A stretch of DNA of 51,351 nucleotides from JAZDKP01 sp043802925 (GTDB lineage Bacteria; Fibrobacterota; OXYB2-FULL-49-7; JAEUSG01). The notes under the pieces were generated by a model. It was given only the letters and a program-made list of their open reading frames with translations, did no database searches and had not been told where the DNA came from. Position numbers and translations under genes: made by a program. The DNA lies in the NCBI GenBank assembly GCA_043802925.1, contig JAZDKP010000034.1, positions 1 to 51,351 of the forward strand, given 5' to 3'. Shown here piece by piece: positions 23,582 through 32,794 of the stretch (positions are counted from its first letter, which is position 1; each line of letters opens with the position of its first letter).

Positions 23582-25120
23582 TTATCCCCGGACCACGTGG
23601 ACCGCGCAGGCCAGGCAAGGGTCGAACGACCGTATCACACGCGCGGCCTCGATGGGGTTCTTTTCGTCCGCAATGGGCGTGCCAATGAGCGCCTGTTCCA
23701 TGGGCCCTTTGACGCCGTTATCGTCCATGGGGCCCGCGTTCCAGGTGGTGGGCACCACGCACTGGTAGTTCGCAATCTTTTTGTCCTTGACCGTTATCCA
23801 GTGGCCCAGCGCGCCGCGCGCGGCCTCGGCAAAACCCACGCCTTCGCCGCTGTCCGGAATTTCGTACGTGCTGCGCGGGGCCTTGCCCATTTCCAGTTCC
23901 GAAATCCATCCGCGCAGGCGCTTGCAGAGCAGGCGGCTTTCCACCGCGCGCGCCGCGTGGCGCCCGAGTGTTGACATAAGCGCGTCGGGTGTTGCATTGA
24001 ACAGGCGGAGCAGGCCGTCCACCTCGCTCTTGACGGCTTCGTGTCCGCCCAGGTAGGCGGCCATGACGCGTGCGAGCGGGCCCACTTCCAGCGGCTTGTC
24101 GTCGTAGCGCGGCGCTTTGAGCCAGGAGTAGGCGTCTGCCTTGTTGGGGTCGGCCTGTGTTTCGCCCCGCGAAGGGTGGAGCCTGGAACCGGAGGTATAG
24201 CGGCCGTACCGCACATGCTCCGTTATCTTTGCGGGGTTGAGGGGTGAAAACGCGCCTCCCTGCACCACGCCCTGGGGAAGGAAATATTTTTCGCCCGGAA
24301 TGTCGGTTTCGTCGTATGCGCCGTAAGTGAGGAAAGACGCGAACTTTCCTTCGTTGAACTCCTGTTTGTAAGCCTGAGCCACGGCAATGACGTCTGGAAT
24401 GAGGGCCTTGTTGACAAACGCTTCGACCAAGTCCAGCTCCTTCAGAAACGCATCCGCGGTCTCGGTCTCGGGCACCTGCGTGAGCCCGCCGGGTACAAAG
24501 CCGATGACATGCGGCATGCGTCCGCCAAAGAGCGTTACCATGCGGTGGGTGCGGATGCGGACATCGAGCGCTTCCACGAAATGCGCGATGGCCGTGAAAT
24601 TCAGTTCCTTGTCCTGGATGTAAAAGCCCTTTCCCTCGTAGCGCGGCAGAAAGGGGGAGGCGACGGTTTCGTCGCTTTTTCCCTTTTTCGATTCGATTTC
24701 ATTCTTGACCCAGCTTTTAAGCCCCTGCAGTTTGGCGTCGCTGCCACTGTACTGAAGTACCGAAGTGATGTCCACGTAATCAAGCGCGGCCAAATGGTAA
24801 AAATGGAGGATATGCGACTGGATTGTGTTGGAGGCGAGCAGAATGTTCCGCAGCAGGCGGCCGTTGCGGTTGGGAATGACGCCGAACGAGGACTCGACCG
24901 CGCGGCTTGCTGCAATGCCGTGCGACACCGGGCAGACGCCGCAGATGCGTTGGGTCAGTTGGATGGCGTCCGCGGGGTTGCGGCCTTTCAATATGTTTTC
25001 AAACCCGCGGTACATGTTTCCGTGGGTCCGGGCGTCCGTGACTTTTCCGCCCGCCACTTCAAGCGAAACGGAGAGGTGGCCTTCGATACGGCTGACCGGG
25101 TCGATGGTGACTTTAGACAT
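23582..25120 (-). CDS. [NiFe] hydrogenase large subunit
   Basis: This 512-residue protein has both nickel-binding motifs: RICGVCPVSH (Cys60, Cys63) and DPCLACAVH (Cys502, Cys505, His508). The maturation protease normally cuts after that histidine, here releasing only VVRG, a very short C-terminal extension. The N-terminus (VTIDPVSRIEGHL) is typical. It should form the H2-activating Ni-Fe site of a periplasmic uptake or bidirectional enzyme, exported with the Tat-targeted small subunit, with which it overlaps by 8 bases. Confidence 0.95.
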   Translation of the reverse strand: MSKVTIDPVSRIEGHLSVSLEVAGGKVTDARTHGNMYRGFENILKGRNPADAIQLTQRICGVCPVSHGIAASRAVESSFGVIPNRNGRLLRNILLASNTIQSHILHFYHLAALDYVDITSVLQYSGSDAKLQGLKSWVKNEIESKKGKSDETVASPFLPRYEGKGFYIQDKELNFTAIAHFVEALDVRIRTHRMVTLFGGRMPHVIGFVPGGLTQVPETETADAFLKELDLVEAFVNKALIPDVIAVAQAYKQEFNEGKFASFLTYGAYDETDIPGEKYFLPQGVVQGGAFSPLNPAKITEHVRYGRYTSGSRLHPSRGETQADPNKADAYSWLKAPRYDDKPLEVGPLARVMAAYLGGHEAVKSEVDGLLRLFNATPDALMSTLGRHAARAVESRLLCKRLRGWISELEMGKAPRSTYEIPDSGEGVGFAEAARGALGHWITVKDKKIANYQCVVPTTWNAGPMDDNGVKGPMEQALIGTPIADEKNPIEAARVIRSFDPCLACAVHVVRG

Positions 25121-26120
25121 GGGCGGCTCCCTTCTCGATGCGTTTTAGGAGCGCGTTGCGGAGCGGCGCGTGCGCCACGTCCCGTTCAATGGCCTCGCGG
25201 CCCGCGCGCAGGTGTTTGTACAGGCCGAGCCCGCCCGTGTCCGGAAACACGGGTTCGGTGCAGCCGATGCAACCCGAGCCGCAACCCGTGCATGAATTGG
25301 CTGACAGCCACCGGCGCGTGGGGATGTCGCAGCCCGAATCCATTCCCAGGCAGCCGAGAAGGTAAAGGCAGCCGGGTTCGCCCCATTTTTCCGTGAACCG
25401 GCCCGCTTCGTAATCGGCCAGCCGGATGCATTTTTCATGGACCGTGACGCCAAAGAACATTTTGGGCCGGTTGTATTCGTCCAGTTCGGGCAGCCCTTTC
25501 AGCAGAAAGTGGATGAGGGTGCCCATCATCCAGTCGGGGTGGGGTGGGCAGCCGGGCACGTTGACAACAGGCTTGCCGGGGAAGAGCGCGGAAAGGGGCT
25601 GCGCGCCCGTGGGGTTGTTGGCCGGGCCGGTGAGGGACGCGGCCGGGATGCCGCCGAATGCGGCGCAGGCGCCCACGGCCACCAGCGCCTTGGCGTTTGC
25701 GCCGAGATTCAGAATCCACTCGCGCATGCCAAGGGCCGTGCCGCCCTTTTCCCCGAGCGTGCAATACCGATCGCTTTTGGACGGGATGGCCCCTTCCACG
25801 ATAAGGACATAGTCGTTCCGTTTTTTCTCCACTGCTTTTTCAATGACTTGCATGAGCGCTTCGCCCGTGCCGCCGCACAGGGTCTGGTGAAAGTTCAGGC
25901 TGATTTTTTGCGTGATGAGTTCCGCGATGCCAGGGGTTTGGCCGTTGAGCAGCGAAACCGAGCAGCCCGAGCAGGACTGCGCCTGGATCCAGATGACCGG
26001 AGAGCGTTTGAGCGCTTCCGCAATCTCCTTTTTACAGGCTGATAGCAGGAGCGCCGGGGCCGCGGCAATGGCGCTTGCGGCCACCGTGCTTTTAAGAAAC
26101 GTCCTTCGGGAAAGTGCCAT
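25113..26120 (-). CDS. [NiFe] hydrogenase small subunit with Tat signal
   Basis: This 335-residue protein begins with a twin-arginine signal (SRRTFLK at residues 4-10, hydrophobic stretch to about 29). The cysteine motifs for three iron-sulfur clusters are seen: CSGC at 50-53 with partner cysteines in GACAAFGG and GCPPHP for the proximal cluster, and downstream cysteines in HEKC, GCLYLLGCLG and CTGCGSGCIGC. LLLSAC in the signal could also be read as a lipobox. No membrane cytochrome b gene is near, so electrons probably pass to the cytochrome c encoded in the same operon. Confidence 0.95.
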   Translation of the reverse strand: MALSRRTFLKSTVAASAIAAAPALLLSACKKEIAEALKRSPVIWIQAQSCSGCSVSLLNGQTPGIAELITQKISLNFHQTLCGGTGEALMQVIEKAVEKKRNDYVLIVEGAIPSKSDRYCTLGEKGGTALGMREWILNLGANAKALVAVGACAAFGGIPAASLTGPANNPTGAQPLSALFPGKPVVNVPGCPPHPDWMMGTLIHFLLKGLPELDEYNRPKMFFGVTVHEKCIRLADYEAGRFTEKWGEPGCLYLLGCLGMDSGCDIPTRRWLSANSCTGCGSGCIGCTEPVFPDTGGLGLYKHLRAGREAIERDVAHAPLRNALLKRIEKGAAHV

Positions 26121-26124
26121 GGCA

Positions 26125-26607
26125 TTATCCTTGGTTTATGAGTTCGGACGGGGTTTTCAGAAGTTTGATGGCGCGACGCGCGGCATCGGGGACCGCGCGT
26201 TCGACCGCGGGTGAAAGTGAAAGCCGGAGCTCGCCTCCGAATTCGCCGGCCGTGATTGTGATGAGGCGGACTTCGGGCGTGTGCCCGGTGAGCGACAGCA
26301 GCTTAAGGACCTCGAGGATGCCGGCCTGGTGGAGCGAAAAGGGGTTGCTGTTGCCCGTGAGTTCGTGCGGGTGGAAGAGCCGAACCGTGCCCGGCGCGTC
26401 GTTTGTCACTGCCGCGTCAATGATGACAATCCGTTCGCGGCCCTGGAGAAGGGGGAGGAGATCATGGCCGGCCGTGCCGCCGTCGAGGAGCTCGGTACCG
26501 GATGGCAGAGGGTCCGCGTTGGCGCGAAGCCATTCAACGGCACGCACACCCGCGCCGTCGTCGCCCATGAGGATGTTGCCGATGCCGAGAAGGAGATCCG
26601 GTTTCAT
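26125..26607 (-). CDS. Hydrogenase maturation endopeptidase
   Basis: This 160-residue HupD/HyaD/HycI-type protease has the N-terminal GIGNILMGDDGAGV motif, an aspartate in IVIIDAAV and a histidine in FSLHQAG, the three ligands that read the nickel in the large subunit. It removes the C-terminal tail of the large subunit after nickel insertion. It lies 4 bases from both neighbours. Nickel-insertion Hyp genes are not in this window. Confidence 0.92.
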   Translation of the reverse strand: MKPDLLLGIGNILMGDDGAGVRAVEWLRANADPLPSGTELLDGGTAGHDLLPLLQGRERIVIIDAAVTNDAPGTVRLFHPHELTGNSNPFSLHQAGILEVLKLLSLTGHTPEVRLITITAGEFGGELRLSLSPAVERAVPDAARRAIKLLKTPSELINQG

Positions 26608-26611
26608 GCGG

Positions 26612-27004
26612 TTATTTTTTTGGCGGCTGATGGCAGGCCTCGCATTGATCCTCGAGCGGCCCCTTTTTCTGCTGGGTGTGGCAGCCGATGCATTGGCCGT
26701 GCATCAGCTCGTGCGCCTTTTCGCCCTTGTGGCATTGCGCGCACTGTTTGATGCGCGCGTCATTTCCCTTTTTATGATGGCAGGTGACGCAGGCGGCGCC
26801 GGAGAGCGCGTGCGCCCGGTGCGACATCCGCACGGGGTCGGCCGAATTACCGGTCTTCACCACGCCGGCAACGCTGTCGGCCGGGGTGACGAAAGCGTCG
26901 GACTTGGTGATGACCACGATGTCGGCCGAAGGTTTATGTATGGCCGGCGCAACGGCCAGGCACGTGACCGCAGGGATGAGAAGAAGCAGGGTTAAGAGAT
27001 TCAT
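26612..27004 (-). CDS. Periplasmic tetraheme cytochrome c (c3-like)
   Basis: After a signal peptide (to about residue 20) the 130-residue protein has four CxxCH heme sites at 72-76, 88-92, 105-109 and 121-125, the first followed by a second histidine (CHH) as in class III cytochromes c3. Extra histidines upstream (SHRAH) can serve as axial ligands. AAAGGGGG lies 10 bases before the ATG. As first gene of the hydrogenase unit it is the likely electron partner of the enzyme in the periplasm. Confidence 0.9.
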   Translation of the reverse strand: MNLLTLLLLIPAVTCLAVAPAIHKPSADIVVITKSDAFVTPADSVAGVVKTGNSADPVRMSHRAHALSGAACVTCHHKKGNDARIKQCAQCHKGEKAHELMHGQCIGCHTQQKKGPLEDQCEACHQPPKK

Positions 27005-27037
27005 AAGTCTTCGCCCCCTTTATTTTTTAAATGCGTC

Positions 27038-29671
27038 TTATGCCGGAATACGAATCGTGAACTGCGTGCCCTTGCCCGGGAGCGAATCCACATGGATTTC
27101 GCCGTGAAGCTTGTTGCGCACCGAGGTCAGGACCGCATCCATGCCCACGCCTCGGCCCGACACCTCGGTGACCGTTTCGAGTGTGGTGAATCCGGGCCGG
27201 AAAATGAGCGCCAGGCTCTGCTGGGGCGAAAGGCGCTTGGCCTCCATCTCCGAAATGATCCCTTTTTTCAGGGCCACGGCCTTGATGAGCTCCGGCTCGA
27301 GGCCCCGGCCGTCGTCCGAGAGCATAAGGGAGAGGTGATCGTCCTCCTGGCGGACATTGAGGAAAACCTCGCCTTCCATGGACTTTTCGCGTTCGAGGCG
27401 TGTTTCAGGGGACTCGATGCCGTGGTCAAAGGCATTGCGCAGCAGGTGGACGAGGGGTGTGTTGAGTTCGTGAGCGGTTTCGCAGTCAATGAGCGTGTCT
27501 TGCCCCTCAAACCTAAAGTTTGCGCACTTTCCGAGCCGTTCTTTGAGTCCGGCCACGATTTTAATGGAACGCGCGAGGCCCTTTTTGGCGGGCACGGTGC
27601 GGAGAAGGCGGAAGCGCCGGAGGATTTCCTCCTTGAGCCGGAGCACCATCTTGTCCTTGAGCGTTTCGTCGACCGGCATGGCCTGGATGTCGGTGATATG
27701 CCGCTTGAGTTCCTCGAGCGAGATGCGCAGAAAAATGCCCGCGGTTGTTGTGATGTCATCACCGAGGATTTTTTTGCAGCTGTCGACCACGGCCTCGAAG
27801 GAGAGGGTGAGTTCGTGCAGTGAGGCGCGGAGCGTTTCGGTGTCCTGGACCGTGACCGGCACGCGTGCAGCGACCAGTTTTTCGAGGCTGTCCTCGAAGC
27901 GGCCCGCCTGTTCGGCCACGGTGAAGAGGCCGAAGCTTCCGGCCACCCCTTTGATGGTATGCGCGCCGCGGTAAACTTCGTTGAGCCGTTCCTGGCAGTC
28001 CTCGGCCGGGCTCACGGTCTGGGCGATGCCGTCCAGCCGCGCCAGGATTTGGCGCGTTTCAGCCAAAAATTCGCGGAAGAGGTCGGGGTCTTCGGCGATG
28101 GCTTTGAGCTGGAGGTTTTCGCGCTGGGACTTGACGACCTGCGCCTCAAGCTGTTTTTCTTCGGTGATGTCTTCGAGCACGGCCATGATGTGGTGGGGAA
28201 GGCCGTTGTCGCGCCGGATGAGGTAATAGCGTGTGCGAAGCCAGCGCGTCTCGCTGTCGCGGGTGTAGGAGAGCTGGTCAAAGGGGTTGAGTTCCGCGAT
28301 GGTATCCTCGCTGGTGAGTTCCTGCCGGAGCACGTCGAGGTATTCTTGAAGCTTGACCGCGTCGTCCGCGCGGTCGCCCGACAGGCCAAGGAGCGCGGCA
28401 AAGGGCTTGCCCGCAAGGTCGGTGCGGCCGAGGATGCGGCCCGCTGAAAGCGAGAACTCGGGGTTGACGACGTAGTGTTCGTTCATGGAAAGCAGGCCGG
28501 CGGGCACGGTGTTCATGAGCAGCCGCATCTCGGCGGTGCGCGCCTTCATTTGCAGGTGCGAAGACTCGAGCGCCTCAAGCATGTGGTTGAGCGAACCGCC
28601 CAGCTTTCCGATTTCGTCGGTGCCCGTGTCCTCGATGCGGCCTGAAAAATCGCCCGAACCGCCGATTTCAACGGCCGTACCCGACAGGCGGGCGAGTCGT
28701 GAAAGCACGAGACGCTCGAGGAGCATGAGGATGACGAATCCGAGGATGAGGCCTGTGACCACGATGGAAATGACGAGGGAGAGGAGCGTGACGTTGCCGC
28801 TTTTAAGGATGGCGGCGAGCGTGGAAAGGCCCTGGCGGTGGATGTCACGCGGGATGTCGACGCGCACGAGCAGCGCGGCCGCGTTTTGCATGTCCGCGAT
28901 GGTGGTGTAGCCGGCGATGACCGAGTCCGCAAGCGGGGTGACGCAAATGGGATCCTTGTCCGTGAAGCAGGCGCGCGCCTTTTGGAAGTCCTCCGGAATG
29001 TCCGTTGCATCCATGCGATAAAAGGTGAGTGCCAGGTGGGTGACATGCGCGAGCCCCTCGATTTCACCCGCGTCGAACCAGCGCGCAAAAAGGATGCTGC
29101 CGCGGATGGGGCCGGTGTCATCGCTTTTACGGATGGGGCGTGAGGCAATCAAAAGCGCCCCCTCCTTCAGCAGGATGAGTCCGTTCTTATCGCTTTCCAC
29201 GGATTCGTGTTTGAGCAGGTAGCAGTCGGGCGAAAGGAAGCGTGTGACACTTTCTGGAACCGGCACCTCCTCCTCCTTTTCGAGGTCGTACGCCATGCCG
29301 CCCGCGGGCACGCCTTTTTCGGTGTAAAACAGAATCATGTTCAGCTTGAGCGAGGCAAGCGCGTCGGTGTTGACGTTGGCGTCCAAGAATTTTTTGTTGC
29401 GGTCCTGCATGTAGACCCATGAATCGTCCCACTGGGCCCAGTCCGAGACCTTGACCGAGATGTTCTCGATGCGGAGTTTGAGCGCATCGGTCACGCGCTG
29501 CACATTGCGCCGGGCGTCGGCGTTTTCGACGTCGGAAAAGCCCTGCACCAGCTCGTTTTCAATCTTTTTAAACCCGCTTTGGATGATGGTGCGCGTGACA
29601 AGGAAGAGCACAATAATCAGCGCAGCCAGTGTGAGGCTGATGGTGAGCAGGGTTCGTTTGCGCAACGTCAT
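27038..29671 (-). CDS. CheA-like hybrid sensor kinase: CHASE4-HAMP-PAS-HPt-ATPase
   Basis: The ATG at 29671 follows AAGGAG with 7-base spacing; an upstream in-frame start adds 13 residues without such a site. The 877 residues comprise a first helix (8-28), a CHASE4-like periplasmic domain with DWAQWDDSWVYMQD, a second helix (about 295-320), HAMP, PAS (about 385-505), an HPt domain with the phospho-acceptor histidine in AHTIKGVAGSFG (His571), and a CheA-type ATPase (RNAFDHGIES, DDGRGL, VSGRGVGMD). The CheW-binding P5 domain of true CheA and a receiver are absent. It ends 33 bases before the cytochrome/hydrogenase genes on the same strand, so it may regulate or be co-expressed with them. Confidence 0.85.
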   Translation of the reverse strand: MTLRKRTLLTISLTLAALIIVLFLVTRTIIQSGFKKIENELVQGFSDVENADARRNVQRVTDALKLRIENISVKVSDWAQWDDSWVYMQDRNKKFLDANVNTDALASLKLNMILFYTEKGVPAGGMAYDLEKEEEVPVPESVTRFLSPDCYLLKHESVESDKNGLILLKEGALLIASRPIRKSDDTGPIRGSILFARWFDAGEIEGLAHVTHLALTFYRMDATDIPEDFQKARACFTDKDPICVTPLADSVIAGYTTIADMQNAAALLVRVDIPRDIHRQGLSTLAAILKSGNVTLLSLVISIVVTGLILGFVILMLLERLVLSRLARLSGTAVEIGGSGDFSGRIEDTGTDEIGKLGGSLNHMLEALESSHLQMKARTAEMRLLMNTVPAGLLSMNEHYVVNPEFSLSAGRILGRTDLAGKPFAALLGLSGDRADDAVKLQEYLDVLRQELTSEDTIAELNPFDQLSYTRDSETRWLRTRYYLIRRDNGLPHHIMAVLEDITEEKQLEAQVVKSQRENLQLKAIAEDPDLFREFLAETRQILARLDGIAQTVSPAEDCQERLNEVYRGAHTIKGVAGSFGLFTVAEQAGRFEDSLEKLVAARVPVTVQDTETLRASLHELTLSFEAVVDSCKKILGDDITTTAGIFLRISLEELKRHITDIQAMPVDETLKDKMVLRLKEEILRRFRLLRTVPAKKGLARSIKIVAGLKERLGKCANFRFEGQDTLIDCETAHELNTPLVHLLRNAFDHGIESPETRLEREKSMEGEVFLNVRQEDDHLSLMLSDDGRGLEPELIKAVALKKGIISEMEAKRLSPQQSLALIFRPGFTTLETVTEVSGRGVGMDAVLTSVRNKLHGEIHVDSLPGKGTQFTIRIPA

Positions 29672-29821
29672 GGAGGAGCTCCTTGAAGGTATGGAGGGGT
29701 TGGATAACATCTAAATTATATGTTTCGTGATGGCGTGTCAATAATTTATTCATCTTGACTCCACCCTTGCGGATGGTTTTTATTTTACAAAAGATTTTAT
29801 CGAATGTAAAAGGAGCCCGCC

Positions 29822-31093
29822 ATGGACATCCTCTACGCCTCCATTCCGGCCAAAGCCTTCTGGTTCGGCATCCTGAGCGCGGCCTCGCTGCCCATCGGCG
29901 CGCTGCTGGGCATCTACTTCCCGCCGCGTAAGCGCGTGGTGGCCGCGCTCATGGCCTTTGGCGCGGGCTGCCTGCTTTGCGCGCTCACGCTGGAGCTTGT
30001 GGCCCCGGCCTTTAAACATGCGGGTTTTTATCCGCTTGCTGTGGGCGCGGTCATTGGCGGTGTGCTTTTCGTTGTGCTCAACAAGATTCTGAACGGACAG
30101 GGCGCTTTTCTCCGAAAGCCCGCCACTTTCCTGGGCCATCTCGTCACGCGCAAAAAGGCGCGAATGAAAGCGCTTGTGGAGCAGCTCTCACGCATCAACA
30201 TCATTGCCATACTCCCCACGAATGAAATGCGCGCGCTCCTGCCGTTTATTCACAGCCGGACGTATGCCGCGGGCACTCTTATTTTCCGGCAGGGTGAAAA
30301 AGGCGACGCGCTCTATCTCATTGACGCGGGCGAAGTCGAGGTGGTTCGCGACAGCGCGGTCATTGCCACGCTGCCTGCCGGCGAGTCCTTCGGTGAAATG
30401 GCTCTTCTTTCGGGCGAGCCGCGGAATGCCTCCCTTCGCGCGAAAGGAGAGGTCCGCACCTGGCGTATCCTCAAACAGGACTTTGATCACCTCCTCGCTT
30501 CCTCCCCGGCCCTTGTGAAAGAACTTAAAAATGTCAGTGAAAAACGGCTTGATGCCTGCCACGACGCCGCGGTCTGGCGCCGGCAGGTGGAAAAGTTTGT
30601 GGAAGTCCATACCCCGACGGTCACTGAAAGTGACGCCAAGGAGGCCGTGCATGCGGCGGGCGGTGGTGTCGCGCTCGCCATCTGGCTCGGGCTTTTACTG
30701 GACGGCATTCCAGAGTCCGCGGTCATTGGCGCCAGCATGGCACAGACCGCGGTGAGTTGGGCGCTCATTGCCGGGCTCTTCCTCTCCAACCTGCCCGAAG
30801 CCATGTCAAGCGCCGTGGGTATGCGGCGCCAGGGCATGCCGGTCCGCCGCGTCCTCGGCCTCTGGGGCTCGCTGATGCTTATCACGGGTGTTGGCGCGCT
30901 CCTGGGGAACTTCTTTTTCACGGGAGCCTCGCACGTGGTATTCGCGGGCTTTGAGGGTTGCGCGGCCGGCGCCATGCTGGTCATGATCGCCGAGACCATG
31001 CTGCCCGAAGCGTATGAACAGGGGGGCGCGGTCACGGGTCTTGCCACGCTCCTGGGCTTTCTGTCGGGGCTCTTTGTCAAGAGCTTTGCCTGA
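29822..31093 (+). CDS. ZIP-like transporter with inserted cyclic-nucleotide-binding domain
   Basis: This 423-residue protein has three N-terminal helices (about 13-90), then a full cyclic-nucleotide-binding domain (about 127-235) with the phosphate cassette FGEMALLSGEPRNAS (Glu192, Arg201, Ser204), then four or five helices with ZIP-like motifs: LLLDGIPESAVIGA (about 291-304), LSNLPEAMSSAVGM (about 321-334) and AETMLPEA near 390. ZIP proteins have a variable loop between helices 3 and 4; here the domain occupies exactly that loop. The metal-binding histidines usual in helices 4 and 5 are missing (Asp294, Asn323 instead), so substrate and even transport are uncertain. AAAAGGAG precedes the ATG. 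Confidence 0.75.
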   Translation: MDILYASIPAKAFWFGILSAASLPIGALLGIYFPPRKRVVAALMAFGAGCLLCALTLELVAPAFKHAGFYPLAVGAVIGGVLFVVLNKILNGQGAFLRKPATFLGHLVTRKKARMKALVEQLSRINIIAILPTNEMRALLPFIHSRTYAAGTLIFRQGEKGDALYLIDAGEVEVVRDSAVIATLPAGESFGEMALLSGEPRNASLRAKGEVRTWRILKQDFDHLLASSPALVKELKNVSEKRLDACHDAAVWRRQVEKFVEVHTPTVTESDAKEAVHAAGGGVALAIWLGLLLDGIPESAVIGASMAQTAVSWALIAGLFLSNLPEAMSSAVGMRRQGMPVRRVLGLWGSLMLITGVGALLGNFFFTGASHVVFAGFEGCAAGAMLVMIAETMLPEAYEQGGAVTGLATLLGFLSGLFVKSFA

Positions 31094-31173
31094 AAAATCA
31101 GTTGCCAAGCCAAAATCAGGGAGACTATTTTTTACTCGAAGTCCCGCTTTAACTATTAAGTGCCGTTTCCGGC

Positions 31174-31201
31174 TTAAGTTTTTGATTTATATTGCCGAAA
31201 T
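31174..31201 (+). promoter_or_regulatory. Sigma-28 (FliA)-like promoter upstream of motA
   Basis: TTAAGTTT (31174-31181), a 12-base spacer and GCCGAAAT (31194-31201) resemble the flagellar sigma-28 pattern TAAAGTTT-N11-GCCGATAA. It lies about 47 bases before the motA start codon. Match is good in both boxes but the spacer is one base longer than the Escherichia coli consensus. Confidence 0.5.
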
Positions 31202-31247
31202 ATACAGACAGCGGCAATAGCGTCGAGTGCCGGAGCAAAGGAAAACC

Positions 31248-32021
31248 ATGGATATAACAACCGTATTGGGCCTTATCATCGCGGTCGGCGGCCTTGTCAT
31301 GGGCATCATCCTCGAAGGCGGCAACCTGCTGGCCTATGTCGGGGTTTCCGCCTTTGTTATCATTGCGGGCGGCACCGCGGGCGCGGTCATTGTGAGCCAC
31401 CCGTTATCGCATCTCATGCACGTTCCCCAGCTCATTCTCATCTCGCTGACCAACCGCAAGTTTGACGTGGGGTCCATTATCACAATGCTTGGTTCCTTTT
31501 CTGACAAGGCGCGGCGCGAAGGCATTCTTTCGCTCGAAGCGGAATTGGGGAAGATCGACGACGAGTTCCTCAAACTCGGCATTCAGCTCATCGTGGATGG
31601 TACGGACCCGGCCCTGGTGCGTGACATCCTTGAGACCAAAATCCAGACCATCGAAAAGCGCCACCATCATGGCGCCAAGATTTTTGAGGACGCGGGTGGT
31701 TTTGCGCCCACCATGGGTATCATCGGCACCGTGCTCGGACTTATCAGCGTGCTTTCCAATATCTCTGACGCCGCCTCGCTGGCGGCTTCCATCGCTCTTG
31801 CCTTTATCGCCACGCTTTACGGTGTGTTTTCCGCCAACGTCCTCTGGATCCCGGTGGCCAACAAGCTCAAAGCCAAAAGCCAGCAGGAGATCATGGTCAA
31901 GGAGATTATGCTCGAGGGCATCCTCAGCATCGAGTCGGGCGACAATCCCCGTATTGCGGTCCAAAAACTCAAGGCGTTCCTTTCGCAGTCCGAAGCCAAT
32001 AAAATCAAGACCAACTACTAA
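31248..32021 (+). CDS. motA: Flagellar motor stator protein MotA
   Basis: The ATG at 31248 follows AAAGGAAAA and gives 257 residues with four membrane helices. Family segments: GGTAGAVIVSHPLSHL, the cytoplasmic loop with ILSLEAELGKIDDEFL, and GGFAPTMGIIGTVLGLISVLSN ahead of the last helices. It forms the ion channel with MotB. Immediately followed by motB (12 bases), within a motility operon that probably starts at the sigma-28-like site. Confidence 0.93.
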   Translation: MDITTVLGLIIAVGGLVMGIILEGGNLLAYVGVSAFVIIAGGTAGAVIVSHPLSHLMHVPQLILISLTNRKFDVGSIITMLGSFSDKARREGILSLEAELGKIDDEFLKLGIQLIVDGTDPALVRDILETKIQTIEKRHHHGAKIFEDAGGFAPTMGIIGTVLGLISVLSNISDAASLAASIALAFIATLYGVFSANVLWIPVANKLKAKSQQEIMVKEIMLEGILSIESGDNPRIAVQKLKAFLSQSEANKIKTNY

Positions 32022-32033
32022 GGGACAGGCGGC

Positions 32034-32774
32034 ATGGCAAAGAAAAAGGCCCCGGCGGCGGAAAAAGAAAACGCCGAACGATGGCTCCTCACCTATGCCG
32101 ACCTTATCACCCTCCTGCTGGTGCTTTTCATTGTCCTTTACAGCATGAGCCAGGTCAGCAAGGCCAAGTTTGAGGGCCTCTCCGAGTCGCTGGCCATTGT
32201 GTTCGGCAACATCGGCCGTTCGGGTGTGCTCGACGGCGGCCGTACCGTCACCCCGGGCCCCAACGTTTACAAGGCGCATCGCGCCATGCAAAACACCGAG
32301 GAGCGGGTCAAACGGCTCATCGCGAGCATGGGGCTCCAGGGTAAAATTTCGGCCGTTCGTGAGGAACGCGGGCTTGTTATCAGCATCAAGGATTCGGTCC
32401 TTTTCCTTTCAGGCTCCGCAGGGGTCGAAGAAACGGCCAAGGGGGTGCTCCGGGGCGTAGGCGCCATTCTCTCCGTGCTGCCCAATTCGGTGCGCGTCGA
32501 GGGCCACACCGACAATGATCACATCCACACGGAGCGCTTCTATTCCAACTGGGAGCTGTCCACTTCCCGGGCCACCAATGTGTTGCAGTACCTCATCCTC
32601 CACTGCGGGTTTTCACCCGGGCGCATGTCCGCGGCCGGTTACGGCGAGTACCGTCCCAAGTACTCCAACGACACCCGGGAACACAAGTCGCTCAACCGCC
32701 GCGTTGATATTGTGGTCATGGAAGACGCGTACGCCAAATTCGAGCCCAAGCCGCCCGAAGAAGAATCACCCTAA
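32034..32774 (+). CDS. motB: Flagellar motor stator protein MotB
   Basis: This 246-residue protein has a short cytoplasmic N-terminus, one transmembrane helix containing the ion-carrying aspartate (Asp23 in WLLTYADLITLL), and an OmpA-like peptidoglycan-binding domain (VRVEGHTDNDHIH, LSTSRATNVLQYL, NRRVDIVV). It anchors the stator to the cell wall. The Lys/Ala N-terminus and length are normal. Confidence 0.93.
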   Translation: MAKKKAPAAEKENAERWLLTYADLITLLLVLFIVLYSMSQVSKAKFEGLSESLAIVFGNIGRSGVLDGGRTVTPGPNVYKAHRAMQNTEERVKRLIASMGLQGKISAVREERGLVISIKDSVLFLSGSAGVEETAKGVLRGVGAILSVLPNSVRVEGHTDNDHIHTERFYSNWELSTSRATNVLQYLILHCGFSPGRMSAAGYGEYRPKYSNDTREHKSLNRRVDIVVMEDAYAKFEPKPPEEESP

Positions 32775-32794
32775 GTCAATTCCAAGGACGCCGT

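Noticed and set aside
24509..25396. Plus-strand open frame of 295 codons
   Set aside because: Antisense to both hydrogenase subunits, which carry all expected motifs.
31404..32291. Minus-strand open frame of 295 codons
   Set aside because: Antisense to motA and motB; no ribosome site or domain.
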